A program made the translations under genes and the position numbers. Shown piece after piece: positions 39,107 to 47,233 of a stretch of DNA of 64,000 bases; positions within the stretch are counted from its first letter, which is position 1, and each line of letters opens with the position of its first letter. Under the pieces are notes generated by a model that did not search any database, was not told the origin of the DNA, and saw only the letters and a program-made list of their open reading frames with translations. The DNA is from DASUWK01 sp036378435 (GTDB taxonomy: Bacteria; Chloroflexota; Dormibacteria; Dormibacterales; Dormibacteraceae), in contig DASUWK010000059.1 of NCBI GenBank assembly GCA_036378435.1, positions 62,001-126,000 of the forward strand, in the 5' to 3' direction.

Positions 39107-40903
39107 ATGAAGGTGCTGCTCCCCCTCGCCGGTCGCTACGCCCCTCTCGGGGCGCTCATCGCGATCCAGCTGTTGATCGTCGCGATCGCCCCCTCCGTGG
39201 CCCCGTCGGCCCTGGCGGGCGCGGCGGGCGCGGGCACAGCCGCGAACGGCAGCACCGCCAACGGGGCTTCGGGCACGACCGGCGGTGGCGCCGCGGGCGC
39301 GGCGAACGGCACCACGGGTGCCGGCGGCGGAGGTACTACCGGCTCCGCCGGCAACCTGCCCTCCGCGGTCAGCGGTGACACGACGCACTGCATCGGCGGC
39401 GCCGAGTTCGACCGCAGCATCGCCTGGTTCGCGCCGGCCTGCGTGCCCGGCACCCCGGGCGGCGTTGACGCAGCCAACGGCGGCGCCACGTATCGCCAGG
39501 GGGTCAGCGGCAACCAGATCGAGATCGTGGACTACGTCACCAACTACGGCGCCGAGATCAACGCGATCCTCTCCGCCCAGCAGGCGCTGGTCACCTTCCA
39601 GATGGCGCAGCAGTACGACGCGGTCGTCCAGAGGTTCTTGAACGATCACTTCGTGACCTACGGCCGCAAGATCCACATCGACACGTACAACGGGACCTGC
39701 AACTACCTCGACGACCAGTGCATCCTCCCGGAGATCGACCGAGTGGTCTCGCAGTACCACCCGTACATGGTCTTCTGGCTCACGAGCGTGTGTCCCGAGT
39801 GCTTCGCCGAGATCGCCCATGACGGCGCGATCGCAATCGGAGGGCTTGGTTTCAGCGACTCCTTCGGGCAGCAGCTGGCGCCCTTCTACTACTCCGCCAC
39901 CATGTCCTCGACCCGCATGGAGCTCGCTTTCGCGAAGTGGTGGTGCAGCGAGATGTCGAGCGCCAACGACCCCTCACGCAAGACGTCGTTCGCGGGGAAC
40001 AACAATCCCGCTCAACAGCTCAACGGACAGCCCAGACGTCTGGGCATCGTGAGCCCGAACAAACCGGACAACGAGAACACGATCAACAACGTGCTCATCC
40101 CGGCCTTGGTCTCCGGCTGCGGCGAGAGCTCCAGCTACATCCAGGCGCACACGTACTTCTATGCCCAAGACATCAACACCGCCGCCCAGCAGACCTACGC
40201 CGGGACGGCGAAGGAGGACTCTGGCCCGACAGCGGCGACGAGCGTGGTGTGCATCTGCGACATCGTCGCCCCGGAGTTCGCCTACCAAGGATCCGCGAAT
40301 GCCAACTACTGGCCCGAGTCGCTGATCGCGGACGTCCAGGGCATGGGCGACGACGTGGCCGCCCAGCCTTACGACGCCTCGTTCTCCTGTCCCAGCCAGC
40401 CCAGCGGTCCCGGTCCCGGCCAGTGCGCAGCTGACAGCCTGGCCGGCCTGACCGTGATCGAGCACCAAGAGCCGCAAAGCAACGATCCCGGCATCCGGGT
40501 CTGGAAGGAGTACATGGGCGATAAGCCGATGCCGAAGGATGCAGGCTCCGGAAGCGTCTACAGCGGCGCCACGGCCACCAGCACCCTGATCCAGTACGTG
40601 ATGATGGCGGCGCTCATCGAGAACGCCGGCCCGCAGCTGGACCCGTGGACGATGCAGAAGCGGGCCCCCCTCATCCCGGCGATCGGAGGCGGCAACGTGC
40701 CTGTGCTCCAATTCGGTCCGGGCAACTACCAGTGGATTCAGACGGCGCGCGAGGTCTACTGGGACCACTGGCGCAAGTCGTCCTACAACGCCAAGCCCGG
40801 TACCTGGATCGCCTTCGGCGGTGGGCAGGACTTCAGCGCCGGCAACCCTTATGCCAGCGATGCGAGCGGTCCGCCCTGCCCGCCACCGGACAAACGGTCG
40901 TGA
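39107..40903 (+). CDS. Branched-chain-type ABC transporter substrate-binding protein
   Basis: 598 residues. A signal sequence (LGALIAIQLLIVAIAPSVAPSALA) is followed by an 80-residue Gly/Ala/Thr low-complexity linker and then a periplasmic-binding-protein type I fold (IEIVDYVTNYGAEINAIL..., YHPYMVFWLTS, RLGIVSPNKPDNENTI). It is larger than LivK-type proteins (about 370) and has an unusual number of Cys (e.g. NGTCNYLDDQC, VCPEC, CICD), probably disulphides. First gene of a four-gene operon; the ligand is unknown and may not be an amino acid. Confidence 0.85.
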   Translation: MKVLLPLAGRYAPLGALIAIQLLIVAIAPSVAPSALAGAAGAGTAANGSTANGASGTTGGGAAGAANGTTGAGGGGTTGSAGNLPSAVSGDTTHCIGGAEFDRSIAWFAPACVPGTPGGVDAANGGATYRQGVSGNQIEIVDYVTNYGAEINAILSAQQALVTFQMAQQYDAVVQRFLNDHFVTYGRKIHIDTYNGTCNYLDDQCILPEIDRVVSQYHPYMVFWLTSVCPECFAEIAHDGAIAIGGLGFSDSFGQQLAPFYYSATMSSTRMELAFAKWWCSEMSSANDPSRKTSFAGNNNPAQQLNGQPRRLGIVSPNKPDNENTINNVLIPALVSGCGESSSYIQAHTYFYAQDINTAAQQTYAGTAKEDSGPTAATSVVCICDIVAPEFAYQGSANANYWPESLIADVQGMGDDVAAQPYDASFSCPSQPSGPGPGQCAADSLAGLTVIEHQEPQSNDPGIRVWKEYMGDKPMPKDAGSGSVYSGATATSTLIQYVMMAALIENAGPQLDPWTMQKRAPLIPAIGGGNVPVLQFGPGNYQWIQTAREVYWDHWRKSSYNAKPGTWIAFGGGQDFSAGNPYASDASGPPCPPPDKRS

Positions 40904-40918
40904 GCCGGGGCTGACGCG

Positions 40919-43261
40919 GTGATTCTGCCCAGACGTTTTGCGCCGGCGGAGCTGGCGCGAACGAGCCCGCTGGCAGAGTTCGTGCGGGGGGTCATGACCT
41001 CCCGCCAGCCCCTGGTGGTCTTCGCGCGCTATTTCGCACTGGCGCTCGTCTTCGTGGTCGCCGCCCAGTCGTACTTCCACATGTCCTTGTCGAACTTCGT
41101 CGCGGGCATCTCGCTGGGAGCGCTGTACGGGATCATCGGCGTCGGCCTCATCCTCACGTACCGCACGCTGCGGATCATCAACTTCGCCACCGCGGCGATC
41201 GGGGCGGTCCCGGCGATCCTGGCCATGATCGTCGACATCAAGGGCTGGGCCAATTACTGGCAGGCCCTGCCGATCGCGCTGCTCGGCGGCATGTTCGTGG
41301 CCATCCTCGCCGATCTCGTTGTCATGCGCCGGTTCAAGAACGGCTCGCGCCTGGTCGCGACCGTGGTGACGATCGGCATCGCTCAGAGCCTCTCGGTCCT
41401 CGGCTTCTTCATTCCGATCTGGCTGGGGATCAACGAGGCCGCGATCCCCTACGTGCCGACGCCCTGGGCGTACTGGCACATCAACGCCTCCAACGGCCAG
41501 CCGATCTTGACCGGCAACCAGCTGTTCGCCCTGGTCGCGGTGATCGCGATCGCAGGCGGCCTCTGGGCTTTCCTCCGCTACACGCGCGTCGGCATCGCTC
41601 TACGCGCGGCGTCGGAGAACGCGGACCGGGCGGCGCTGCTGGGCATCCCCGTGCGGCGCGTGCAGACCGCGGCGTGGGCGCTCGCTGGGCTGCTGTCTGG
41701 ATTGGCCGTCTACGCCCAGGGCCCGCTGATCGCCGTCCCGCGCGACGCGACGCTCGGCTACGACCCGCTCCTCTACGGCCTGGCGGCGGCTGTCATCGCC
41801 GGCATGGAGGGGGTGGTCGTGGCGCTGGGCGCCGGGATGGCGATCGGCCTGATCATCTTCGGCTCGGTCGTCCGGTATGGCGACAACAGCCTTGCGGTGA
41901 CGTTGATGCTCGTCATCATCCTGGTGGCGCTGATCGTCCGCCGCGGCCAGCTGGCTCGGGCCTACGCCACAGGTGTGGCCACCTGGCGCGAGGTGAAGCT
42001 GTTCAAGAAGGTGCCGGCGCAGCTCGTGCACCTGCCCGAGGTGCGGATCGCCCGCTGGGGCCTGATGTTCGCCTTCGTGGCGCTGCTCGTCGGCGTCGGG
42101 TTCTTCATCGACGGGCCCGACGTCTCACTGCTGACGCTCGTTCCGCTCTACGGCATCGTCGCCGTGTCGCTCGTGGTGCTCACGGGCTGGGCGGGGCAGA
42201 TCTCACTCGGCCAGTTCGGCATCGTCGGCGCTGCCGCCGGGGTGGCGGGCGGGCTGGTCGCCAACCACGGCATCGACTTCTTCGCGGCGATCGGGCTCGG
42301 CATGGCGACCGGCGCGGTCGCGGCGGCGCTGATCGGGCTGCCCGCGCTGCGTGTGCAGGGCCTGTATTTGGCGGTCACGACCCTCGCCTTTGGCTACGTC
42401 GTCCAGTTCTTCGTGCTCAACAACCACTACTTCATCGGCGAGCGGATCATGCCGCAGGGCTATGTCGCCCATGTCACTCAGCCCCTGCTCTACGGCGTCA
42501 TCGACCTCAGCGACGCGCGGAACTACTACTACGCCTGCATCACGTTCCTCTTCCTGGCGATGCTCGCCGCCATGTCGTTCCGCCGCTTCCGCAGCGGCCG
42601 CGTGCTGATGGCGGCCCGCGACAACCAGCGTGCCGCAGCCGCGTACGGGATCAACGTCATCGGCGCCCGGCTGGCTGCATTCGCCATCTCGGGCGCGATC
42701 GCCGGCCTGGCCGGCGTCCTGTTCGCGTACGCGCAGCACAACGTGGTGCCGGACAGCTACAGCGTGCTCAGCAGCATCACGCTCTTCCTGGCCACGACCA
42801 TCGGCGGGCTCGGCTCGCTGCCGACCGCGGTCCTCGGCGCCATGTCGCTGGAGGCTTCGGTCGCATTCGGTCCCCGGCTGTACCAGCTGATCGGCGGCAA
42901 CTGGGCCTACGTGCTTCCCCTGCTGCTAACGGGGCCGCTGCTGATCATCCAGCTGATCATCTGGCCCGGCGGCCTCGCCGAGGGCCTGTTCAAGACGCGC
43001 GACGACTTCCTCCGCTTCGTCGCCGCACGGCGCAAGCTGGTCGTTCCCTCGCTGATCGCAGATCGCAAGGCGACGGCCGAAGAGCTCGGCTTCAAGGCGA
43101 CGCTGAGCGAGGCGACCCACGAGCTCGAGGCCGAGCACGAGGGTGCCGAAATCGTCTGCCCGGTCTGTGGGGCCCCGCTGACTCTCCAGCAGGCGGCCCA
43201 GCACGAGCACCTGCGGGCGCCGCAGCCGGCCCCCGTCGGAGGAGGCGCCGACACCCCATGA
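40919..43261 (+). CDS. Fused LivH-LivM ABC permease with C-terminal zinc-finger-like motif
   Basis: 780 residues, GTG start. Residues about 45-350 are LivH-like (GISLGALYGIIGVGLILTYRTLRIINFA, RAASENADRAALLGIPVRRV). Residues about 380-700 are LivM-like (LVPLYGIVAVSLVVLTGWAGQISLGQFG, LRVQGLYLAVTTLAFGYVVQ, AARDNQRAAAAYGI). The cytoplasmic tail ends in IVCPVCGAPLTLQQAAQHEHL, a CxxC...HxH arrangement that could bind zinc. In most bacteria the two permeases are separate genes. The stop overlaps the ATPase start as ATGA. Confidence 0.92.
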   Translation: MILPRRFAPAELARTSPLAEFVRGVMTSRQPLVVFARYFALALVFVVAAQSYFHMSLSNFVAGISLGALYGIIGVGLILTYRTLRIINFATAAIGAVPAILAMIVDIKGWANYWQALPIALLGGMFVAILADLVVMRRFKNGSRLVATVVTIGIAQSLSVLGFFIPIWLGINEAAIPYVPTPWAYWHINASNGQPILTGNQLFALVAVIAIAGGLWAFLRYTRVGIALRAASENADRAALLGIPVRRVQTAAWALAGLLSGLAVYAQGPLIAVPRDATLGYDPLLYGLAAAVIAGMEGVVVALGAGMAIGLIIFGSVVRYGDNSLAVTLMLVIILVALIVRRGQLARAYATGVATWREVKLFKKVPAQLVHLPEVRIARWGLMFAFVALLVGVGFFIDGPDVSLLTLVPLYGIVAVSLVVLTGWAGQISLGQFGIVGAAAGVAGGLVANHGIDFFAAIGLGMATGAVAAALIGLPALRVQGLYLAVTTLAFGYVVQFFVLNNHYFIGERIMPQGYVAHVTQPLLYGVIDLSDARNYYYACITFLFLAMLAAMSFRRFRSGRVLMAARDNQRAAAAYGINVIGARLAAFAISGAIAGLAGVLFAYAQHNVVPDSYSVLSSITLFLATTIGGLGSLPTAVLGAMSLEASVAFGPRLYQLIGGNWAYVLPLLLTGPLLIIQLIIWPGGLAEGLFKTRDDFLRFVAARRKLVVPSLIADRKATAEELGFKATLSEATHELEAEHEGAEIVCPVCGAPLTLQQAAQHEHLRAPQPAPVGGGADTP

Positions 43262-44919
43262 AGATGCTCAGCCTTCCGTTTGCCCGCAGCCAGCGGTCCG
43301 GTCCCGAACTGGACGGCGGCAAGCTGCTCAGCTGCCACGGTCTCGACGTCGGTTACGCCGGTGTGCAGGTCCTGTTCAACGTCGACTTCGAGGTCGACCG
43401 CGGCGAGATCGTCGCGCTGCTGGGCACCAACGGCGCCGGCAAGTCGACGCTGCTGCGCACCGTGTCCGGCCTGGTCCACCCGATGGCGGGCCGGATCGTG
43501 TTCGACGGCAAGATCATCACCCGCGCGGAGCCCCACGAGACGGCGGCGATGGGCATCGTCCACATGCCCGGCGGCCGCTCGGTGTTCCCGACGATGACGG
43601 TCGCCGACCACTTCAAGGCCGGCGCCTGGCTGTATCGCGGTAAGGACGCCGAAGTTCGGGCGCGCACCCAGCAGGTGCTCGAGCGGTTCCCTCAGATCAA
43701 GCGTCGGGTCCACGAGCTGGCCGGCAACCTTTCGGGCGGCGAGCAGCAGATGCTCGGCCTCGGCCTCGCCTTTGTCGCCAAGCCCAAGCTGCTGGTGATC
43801 GACGAGCTCTCGCTCGGCCTCGCGCCGGCGGTCGTCGAGATCCTCCTCGACATGGTCCGCGCGATCCACGAGGACGGGGCCACGGTCCTCCTCGTCGAGC
43901 AGTCCGTCAACCTGGCGCTGAACCTGGCGCACCGCGCCTACTACATGGAGAAGGGCGAGATCAGGTTCCACGGGCCGGCCGCCGAGCTCCTGGAGGAAAA
44001 GGACCTGCTGCAGTCCGTGTTCCTGCAAGGTGCGGCGGCGGCCATGCCCGGCCAGGCTGCGCGTCCGGTGGTCGAGATCAAGCCTTCGGTCAAGGCAGAA
44101 GCCGAGGCCGAGGACCCCATCCTCGAGGTGAGAAACATCACCCGCCGCTTCGGCGGCATCCTCGCGGTCGATGACGTCAGCTTCCGCCTGCAGCCGAACC
44201 AGATCCTGGGCATGATCGGGCCCAATGGCGCCGGCAAGACCACGATCTTCGACATGGTCAGCGGACTGCTCGGAGTCAACGCCGGCACGATCGCGCTGAA
44301 GGGCCAGGACATCACCCGCTGGCCGGCCGCACGCCGGGCTCACGCCGGGCTTGGCCGCTCGTTCCAGGATGCTCAGCTGTTCCCCTCCCTGACCGTGGCG
44401 GAGAATCTCGCGATCGGGCTCGAACGCCACATCAAAGTGCGCGACCACCTGGCCGCTCTCTTGGCCCTGCCCGCCATCCAGGAGTCCGAGCGGCAGGTGG
44501 CCTACACGGTCGCCGACCTGGTCGAGCTCTTCGGGTTGGGCGCCTACCGCGACAAGTTCCTGGGCGAGCTGTCGACGGGTTCGCGCCGAATCGTCGACCT
44601 GGCGATGTCTCTCGCTCACGATCCCGATGTGCTCCTGCTCGACGAGCCTTCGTCCGGCATCGCGCAGCGCGAGACAGAAGCGCTCGGCCCGCTGCTGAAG
44701 CGGGTTCGCTCCGAAACCGGGTGCGCGATGCTCGTCATCGAGCACGACATGCCCCTGATCACATACCTGGCCGACGAGATGCTCGCGCTCGACCTCGGGC
44801 GCGTGATCGCGCAAGGCTCACCTGACGATGTCGTCGAGGACCCGGAGGTGGTTCGCTCTTACCTCGGGGCCGACATGACAGCGATCCAACGCTCTGGCGT
44901 CATCGGAGGTACCGCATGA
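43258..44919 (+). CDS. Fused LivF-LivG ABC ATPase
   Basis: 553 residues with two complete ATPase domains. The first (about 20-260) is LivF-like: LLGTNGAGKST, LSGGEQQMLGLGLAF, LLVIDELSLGLAP. The second (about 285-540) is LivG-like: IGPNGAGKTT, DAQLFPSLTVAENLAIGLE, a divergent signature LSTGSRRIVDLAMSLA, LLLDEPSSGIAQ and VIEHDMPLI. The order F-then-G is fused by a 30-residue linker. ATG 43258 overlaps the permease stop; the earlier in-frame stretch lies inside the permease gene and is a shadow. Confidence 0.93.
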   Translation: MKMLSLPFARSQRSGPELDGGKLLSCHGLDVGYAGVQVLFNVDFEVDRGEIVALLGTNGAGKSTLLRTVSGLVHPMAGRIVFDGKIITRAEPHETAAMGIVHMPGGRSVFPTMTVADHFKAGAWLYRGKDAEVRARTQQVLERFPQIKRRVHELAGNLSGGEQQMLGLGLAFVAKPKLLVIDELSLGLAPAVVEILLDMVRAIHEDGATVLLVEQSVNLALNLAHRAYYMEKGEIRFHGPAAELLEEKDLLQSVFLQGAAAAMPGQAARPVVEIKPSVKAEAEAEDPILEVRNITRRFGGILAVDDVSFRLQPNQILGMIGPNGAGKTTIFDMVSGLLGVNAGTIALKGQDITRWPAARRAHAGLGRSFQDAQLFPSLTVAENLAIGLERHIKVRDHLAALLALPAIQESERQVAYTVADLVELFGLGAYRDKFLGELSTGSRRIVDLAMSLAHDPDVLLLDEPSSGIAQRETEALGPLLKRVRSETGCAMLVIEHDMPLITYLADEMLALDLGRVIAQGSPDDVVEDPEVVRSYLGADMTAIQRSGVIGGTA

Positions 44920-45998
44920 GACGGCGTCTGTTCCTCGGCCCTGCCATTTCTTTCGCTGCTCTGGTGACCGCCGGCGTACTGCTCACAACGCCGGCCGCCG
45001 CGCAGGGTGGACCGACGCTGAAGCAGTACGCGTGGTGGAACCTGGTGGTCTACGACCCCACGCTCGGGAACCCGCCCAATCCCCTTCCGGACGCCGCCGA
45101 CCTCCACGTCTCTTATGGCGGCAACCCGGACGCCATCGAGAAGCAGGACACCAGCAACCTCGTGGTCAACGGCGCCACCGAGGTCTCGGCCATCGAATAC
45201 GACCTGGCCGACCAGCTGCCGGACGGGGTACCCTCCGACGTCCAGATCGGGACCCTCAACCTGCCGGTCGACACCGCCTACACGCCTGCCGTCTCGCCGC
45301 AGGCGTCAGTCCTGGCCTGCGCCGCGCTGAACCCGTGGACGCCCGCCCAGGGCGGCAACTGGCAAGCACGTGTGACTTATGACATGGGTGGTGCATGCGC
45401 GCCGGGCAACTTCAACTCGACCAGCAATGTGTTCACCTTCAACATCACAGCGGGCATGGTCCGCAGCCAGAACGCTGTAGACCTCGCGATCGTGCCCGGA
45501 TTCGTTCCTCTCGGCTGCAATGTCACCGACCCGACCAACCTGACCAACTGCGCGCCGAACCCGAGTGCCGCACCTCAGGCGCCCTGGGCCGTGGACCTGA
45601 AGCCGCCCGTCGCGTCTGACATCACGGTTACACCCGTCTCAGGCGCCGGCGGCGGTTTCTCGATCCCGCAACAGAACGCATCGACCGTCCCGAGCCTCGG
45701 CGCGGGCAGCCTACCGGCGCTCGGTCCCGGCGGTTCGACATCGTTCGCGCCGCCGGCCGGGGGCTCGGCCAAGCCAGGCGGCTACTCGGTGCCGACCTCG
45801 GTGGCGGCAAACCCCGCCGCGCGCCTCAACGCGCTCGGTCGCGGGCGGCTGCTGGCTGCCGGCTTGCTGCTGCTCCTGTTCCTCGGCGGCCTCTTGGTGA
45901 TGGGCTCGGACGTGCAGCGGATGCTGACGCCGGCCGGTCAGGTCGCCGGCATAGGACGGTTCGCCCGGGCGCGGACAGGGCCGGCGATCCCGGTCTAG
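44916..45998 (+). CDS. Secreted, C-terminally membrane-anchored protein of the Liv-type operon
   Basis: 360 residues, ATGA overlap with the ATPase, so co-translated. A signal peptide (AISFAALVTAGVLLTTPAAAQG) precedes a domain of about 230 residues with Cys (LACAALNPW, GGACAPGNF, LGCNVTDPTNLTNC), a Gly/Pro/Ser linker (about 240-305), one transmembrane helix (LLAAGLLLLLFLGGLLVMG) and a short basic tail. It would display its domain on the outer face next to the transporter. No family recognised; possibly a second ligand-binding or docking protein. Confidence 0.75.
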   Translation: MRRRLFLGPAISFAALVTAGVLLTTPAAAQGGPTLKQYAWWNLVVYDPTLGNPPNPLPDAADLHVSYGGNPDAIEKQDTSNLVVNGATEVSAIEYDLADQLPDGVPSDVQIGTLNLPVDTAYTPAVSPQASVLACAALNPWTPAQGGNWQARVTYDMGGACAPGNFNSTSNVFTFNITAGMVRSQNAVDLAIVPGFVPLGCNVTDPTNLTNCAPNPSAAPQAPWAVDLKPPVASDITVTPVSGAGGGFSIPQQNASTVPSLGAGSLPALGPGGSTSFAPPAGGSAKPGGYSVPTSVAANPAARLNALGRGRLLAAGLLLLLFLGGLLVMGSDVQRMLTPAGQVAGIGRFARARTGPAIPV

Positions 45999-47113
45999 GC
46001 TGCCCAGCGCAGCTCTCGCCGTCCTGCGTCCGGCCGGAGCCAGGCCAGGAGGCCTTCGGCCTCGGCCTCGACGGCCTGGCGCTGGCGCGCGCTCAGCGGT
46101 GAGTACGCCTCCAAGGTCATCACGGCTTTTCCTCGCAGCGGCGCCAGCCAGCAGCCGGCCACCAACCCGTCCACGAGGAAGGTGGGCAGCACGTCGCCGT
46201 TCTTGCGGATGACGACCTTCCGATAAGCCTCGGGAAGCACCCGCTCACGGCGCTCGTAGGCGAGCAGCAGGTTGTCCCACTTGGGGAGGAACCGCACCGG
46301 CGCAGGCACTTCCGCATCCGGCCGCGGCGCGTCCGGCAGGTCCAGGAGCACCCGCCCGTCCTCGGTCGTCACGGTCTCGAGGTCGAGGTCGTCGAGGACC
46401 GGTTTGAAGAGCGCGACCTGCTCGCCGCTCCACTGGGCCAGGTCGCTACGGCTGGCGGGTCCGAAAGCGCGCAGGTACGCCGTGGCAACGTGGCGCCAGG
46501 CTTCGAGCAGATCGACGCGCACCTGCGGGCCCAGGCGGAAGGTGGTGCCGATGCTCGGGCGGCTGAAGAGGGCGTCCTCCGCCACGCTCATCAGCAGCCC
46601 GCTGTCGGCGAGCACGCTGAAGCCCGCCCACTCGGCGAGGTGCTCGTCGGGCACGAGGCCGCGCGCCAGGCGCCGCAGCTCGCCGCGTCCGATCGGCTGC
46701 TGCCGCACCGTCGCGACCAGTTCGTCGCGGACCGATTCCACGTCAACGCCGGCCTCTCGGAGACGCCGGACCATCTGGGCGTAGACGGTGAAGCCGGACC
46801 GGATGGCGGTGCGGTAGACGGGGAACTCTCGCGCGCTCACCAGGTGCAGGGTGCCGCGCATCAAGTTCGCGCGCAGCACGCGGTCCTCGAGCACCGCCGA
46901 CTCGAGCTCGTCCCGACCGAAAGCGCGCAGGCGCGACCAGAGCCCGATGTAGGGACTGGGCGAGTACTGGGCCTGCATCCCGGCCAGGTGCTCGATGGCG
47001 CCGATGGCGTCGAGGTCGGCCCTTTCCAGCAGCAGCTGACGCGCCAGCGTCCACCGGTTGAGCTCGCGGAGGCTGATCGTCCGGTCCAAGGCAGCCGATC
47101 CTAACCAAGCCAC
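45995..47113 (-). CDS. Winged helix DNA-binding domain protein (YcaQ/AlkX-like)
   Basis: 372 residues of the HTH_42 family: TISLRELNRWTLARQLLLER at the start, GMQAQYSPSPYIGLWSRL, LMRGTLHLVSAREF, then LPKWDNLLLAYERRERVLPEAYRK and TFLVDGLVAGCW in the second half. Relatives include AlkX/YcaQ-type DNA glycosylases that unhook interstrand crosslinks, so a repair role is possible. The GTG at 47113 is the first start; TTG 47089 would place the family motif at the N-terminus. The stop overlaps the convergent gene by 4 bp. Confidence 0.87.
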   Translation of the reverse strand: MAWLGSAALDRTISLRELNRWTLARQLLLERADLDAIGAIEHLAGMQAQYSPSPYIGLWSRLRAFGRDELESAVLEDRVLRANLMRGTLHLVSAREFPVYRTAIRSGFTVYAQMVRRLREAGVDVESVRDELVATVRQQPIGRGELRRLARGLVPDEHLAEWAGFSVLADSGLLMSVAEDALFSRPSIGTTFRLGPQVRVDLLEAWRHVATAYLRAFGPASRSDLAQWSGEQVALFKPVLDDLDLETVTTEDGRVLLDLPDAPRPDAEVPAPVRFLPKWDNLLLAYERRERVLPEAYRKVVIRKNGDVLPTFLVDGLVAGCWLAPLRGKAVMTLEAYSPLSARQRQAVEAEAEGLLAWLRPDAGRRELRWAA

Positions 47114-47206
47114 GGAGTCCCCGCATTATGTAAAGAGTTGTGAAATAGCGGCTGCGTTTTCGCGCTGTCTGACATACGATTCTGAGCGAACCAGGCGGGG
47201 GGTTCC

Positions 47207-47232
47207 AGAGGCCGACCTAAGGGTCGGCCTCT
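47207..47232. terminator. Perfect 11-bp hairpin after the alpha-mannosidase gene
   Basis: AGAGGCCGACC, loop TAAG, GGTCGGCCTCT; one base from the minus-strand mannosidase stop. On the plus strand it is followed by TTTCATTT; on the minus strand there is no T-run, so it may work as a stem-only terminator for the mannosidase message. The rest of the 120-bp gap holds a CATAAT -10-like box (47131-47126, minus) for the winged-helix gene. Confidence 0.65.
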
Positions 47233-47233
47233 T

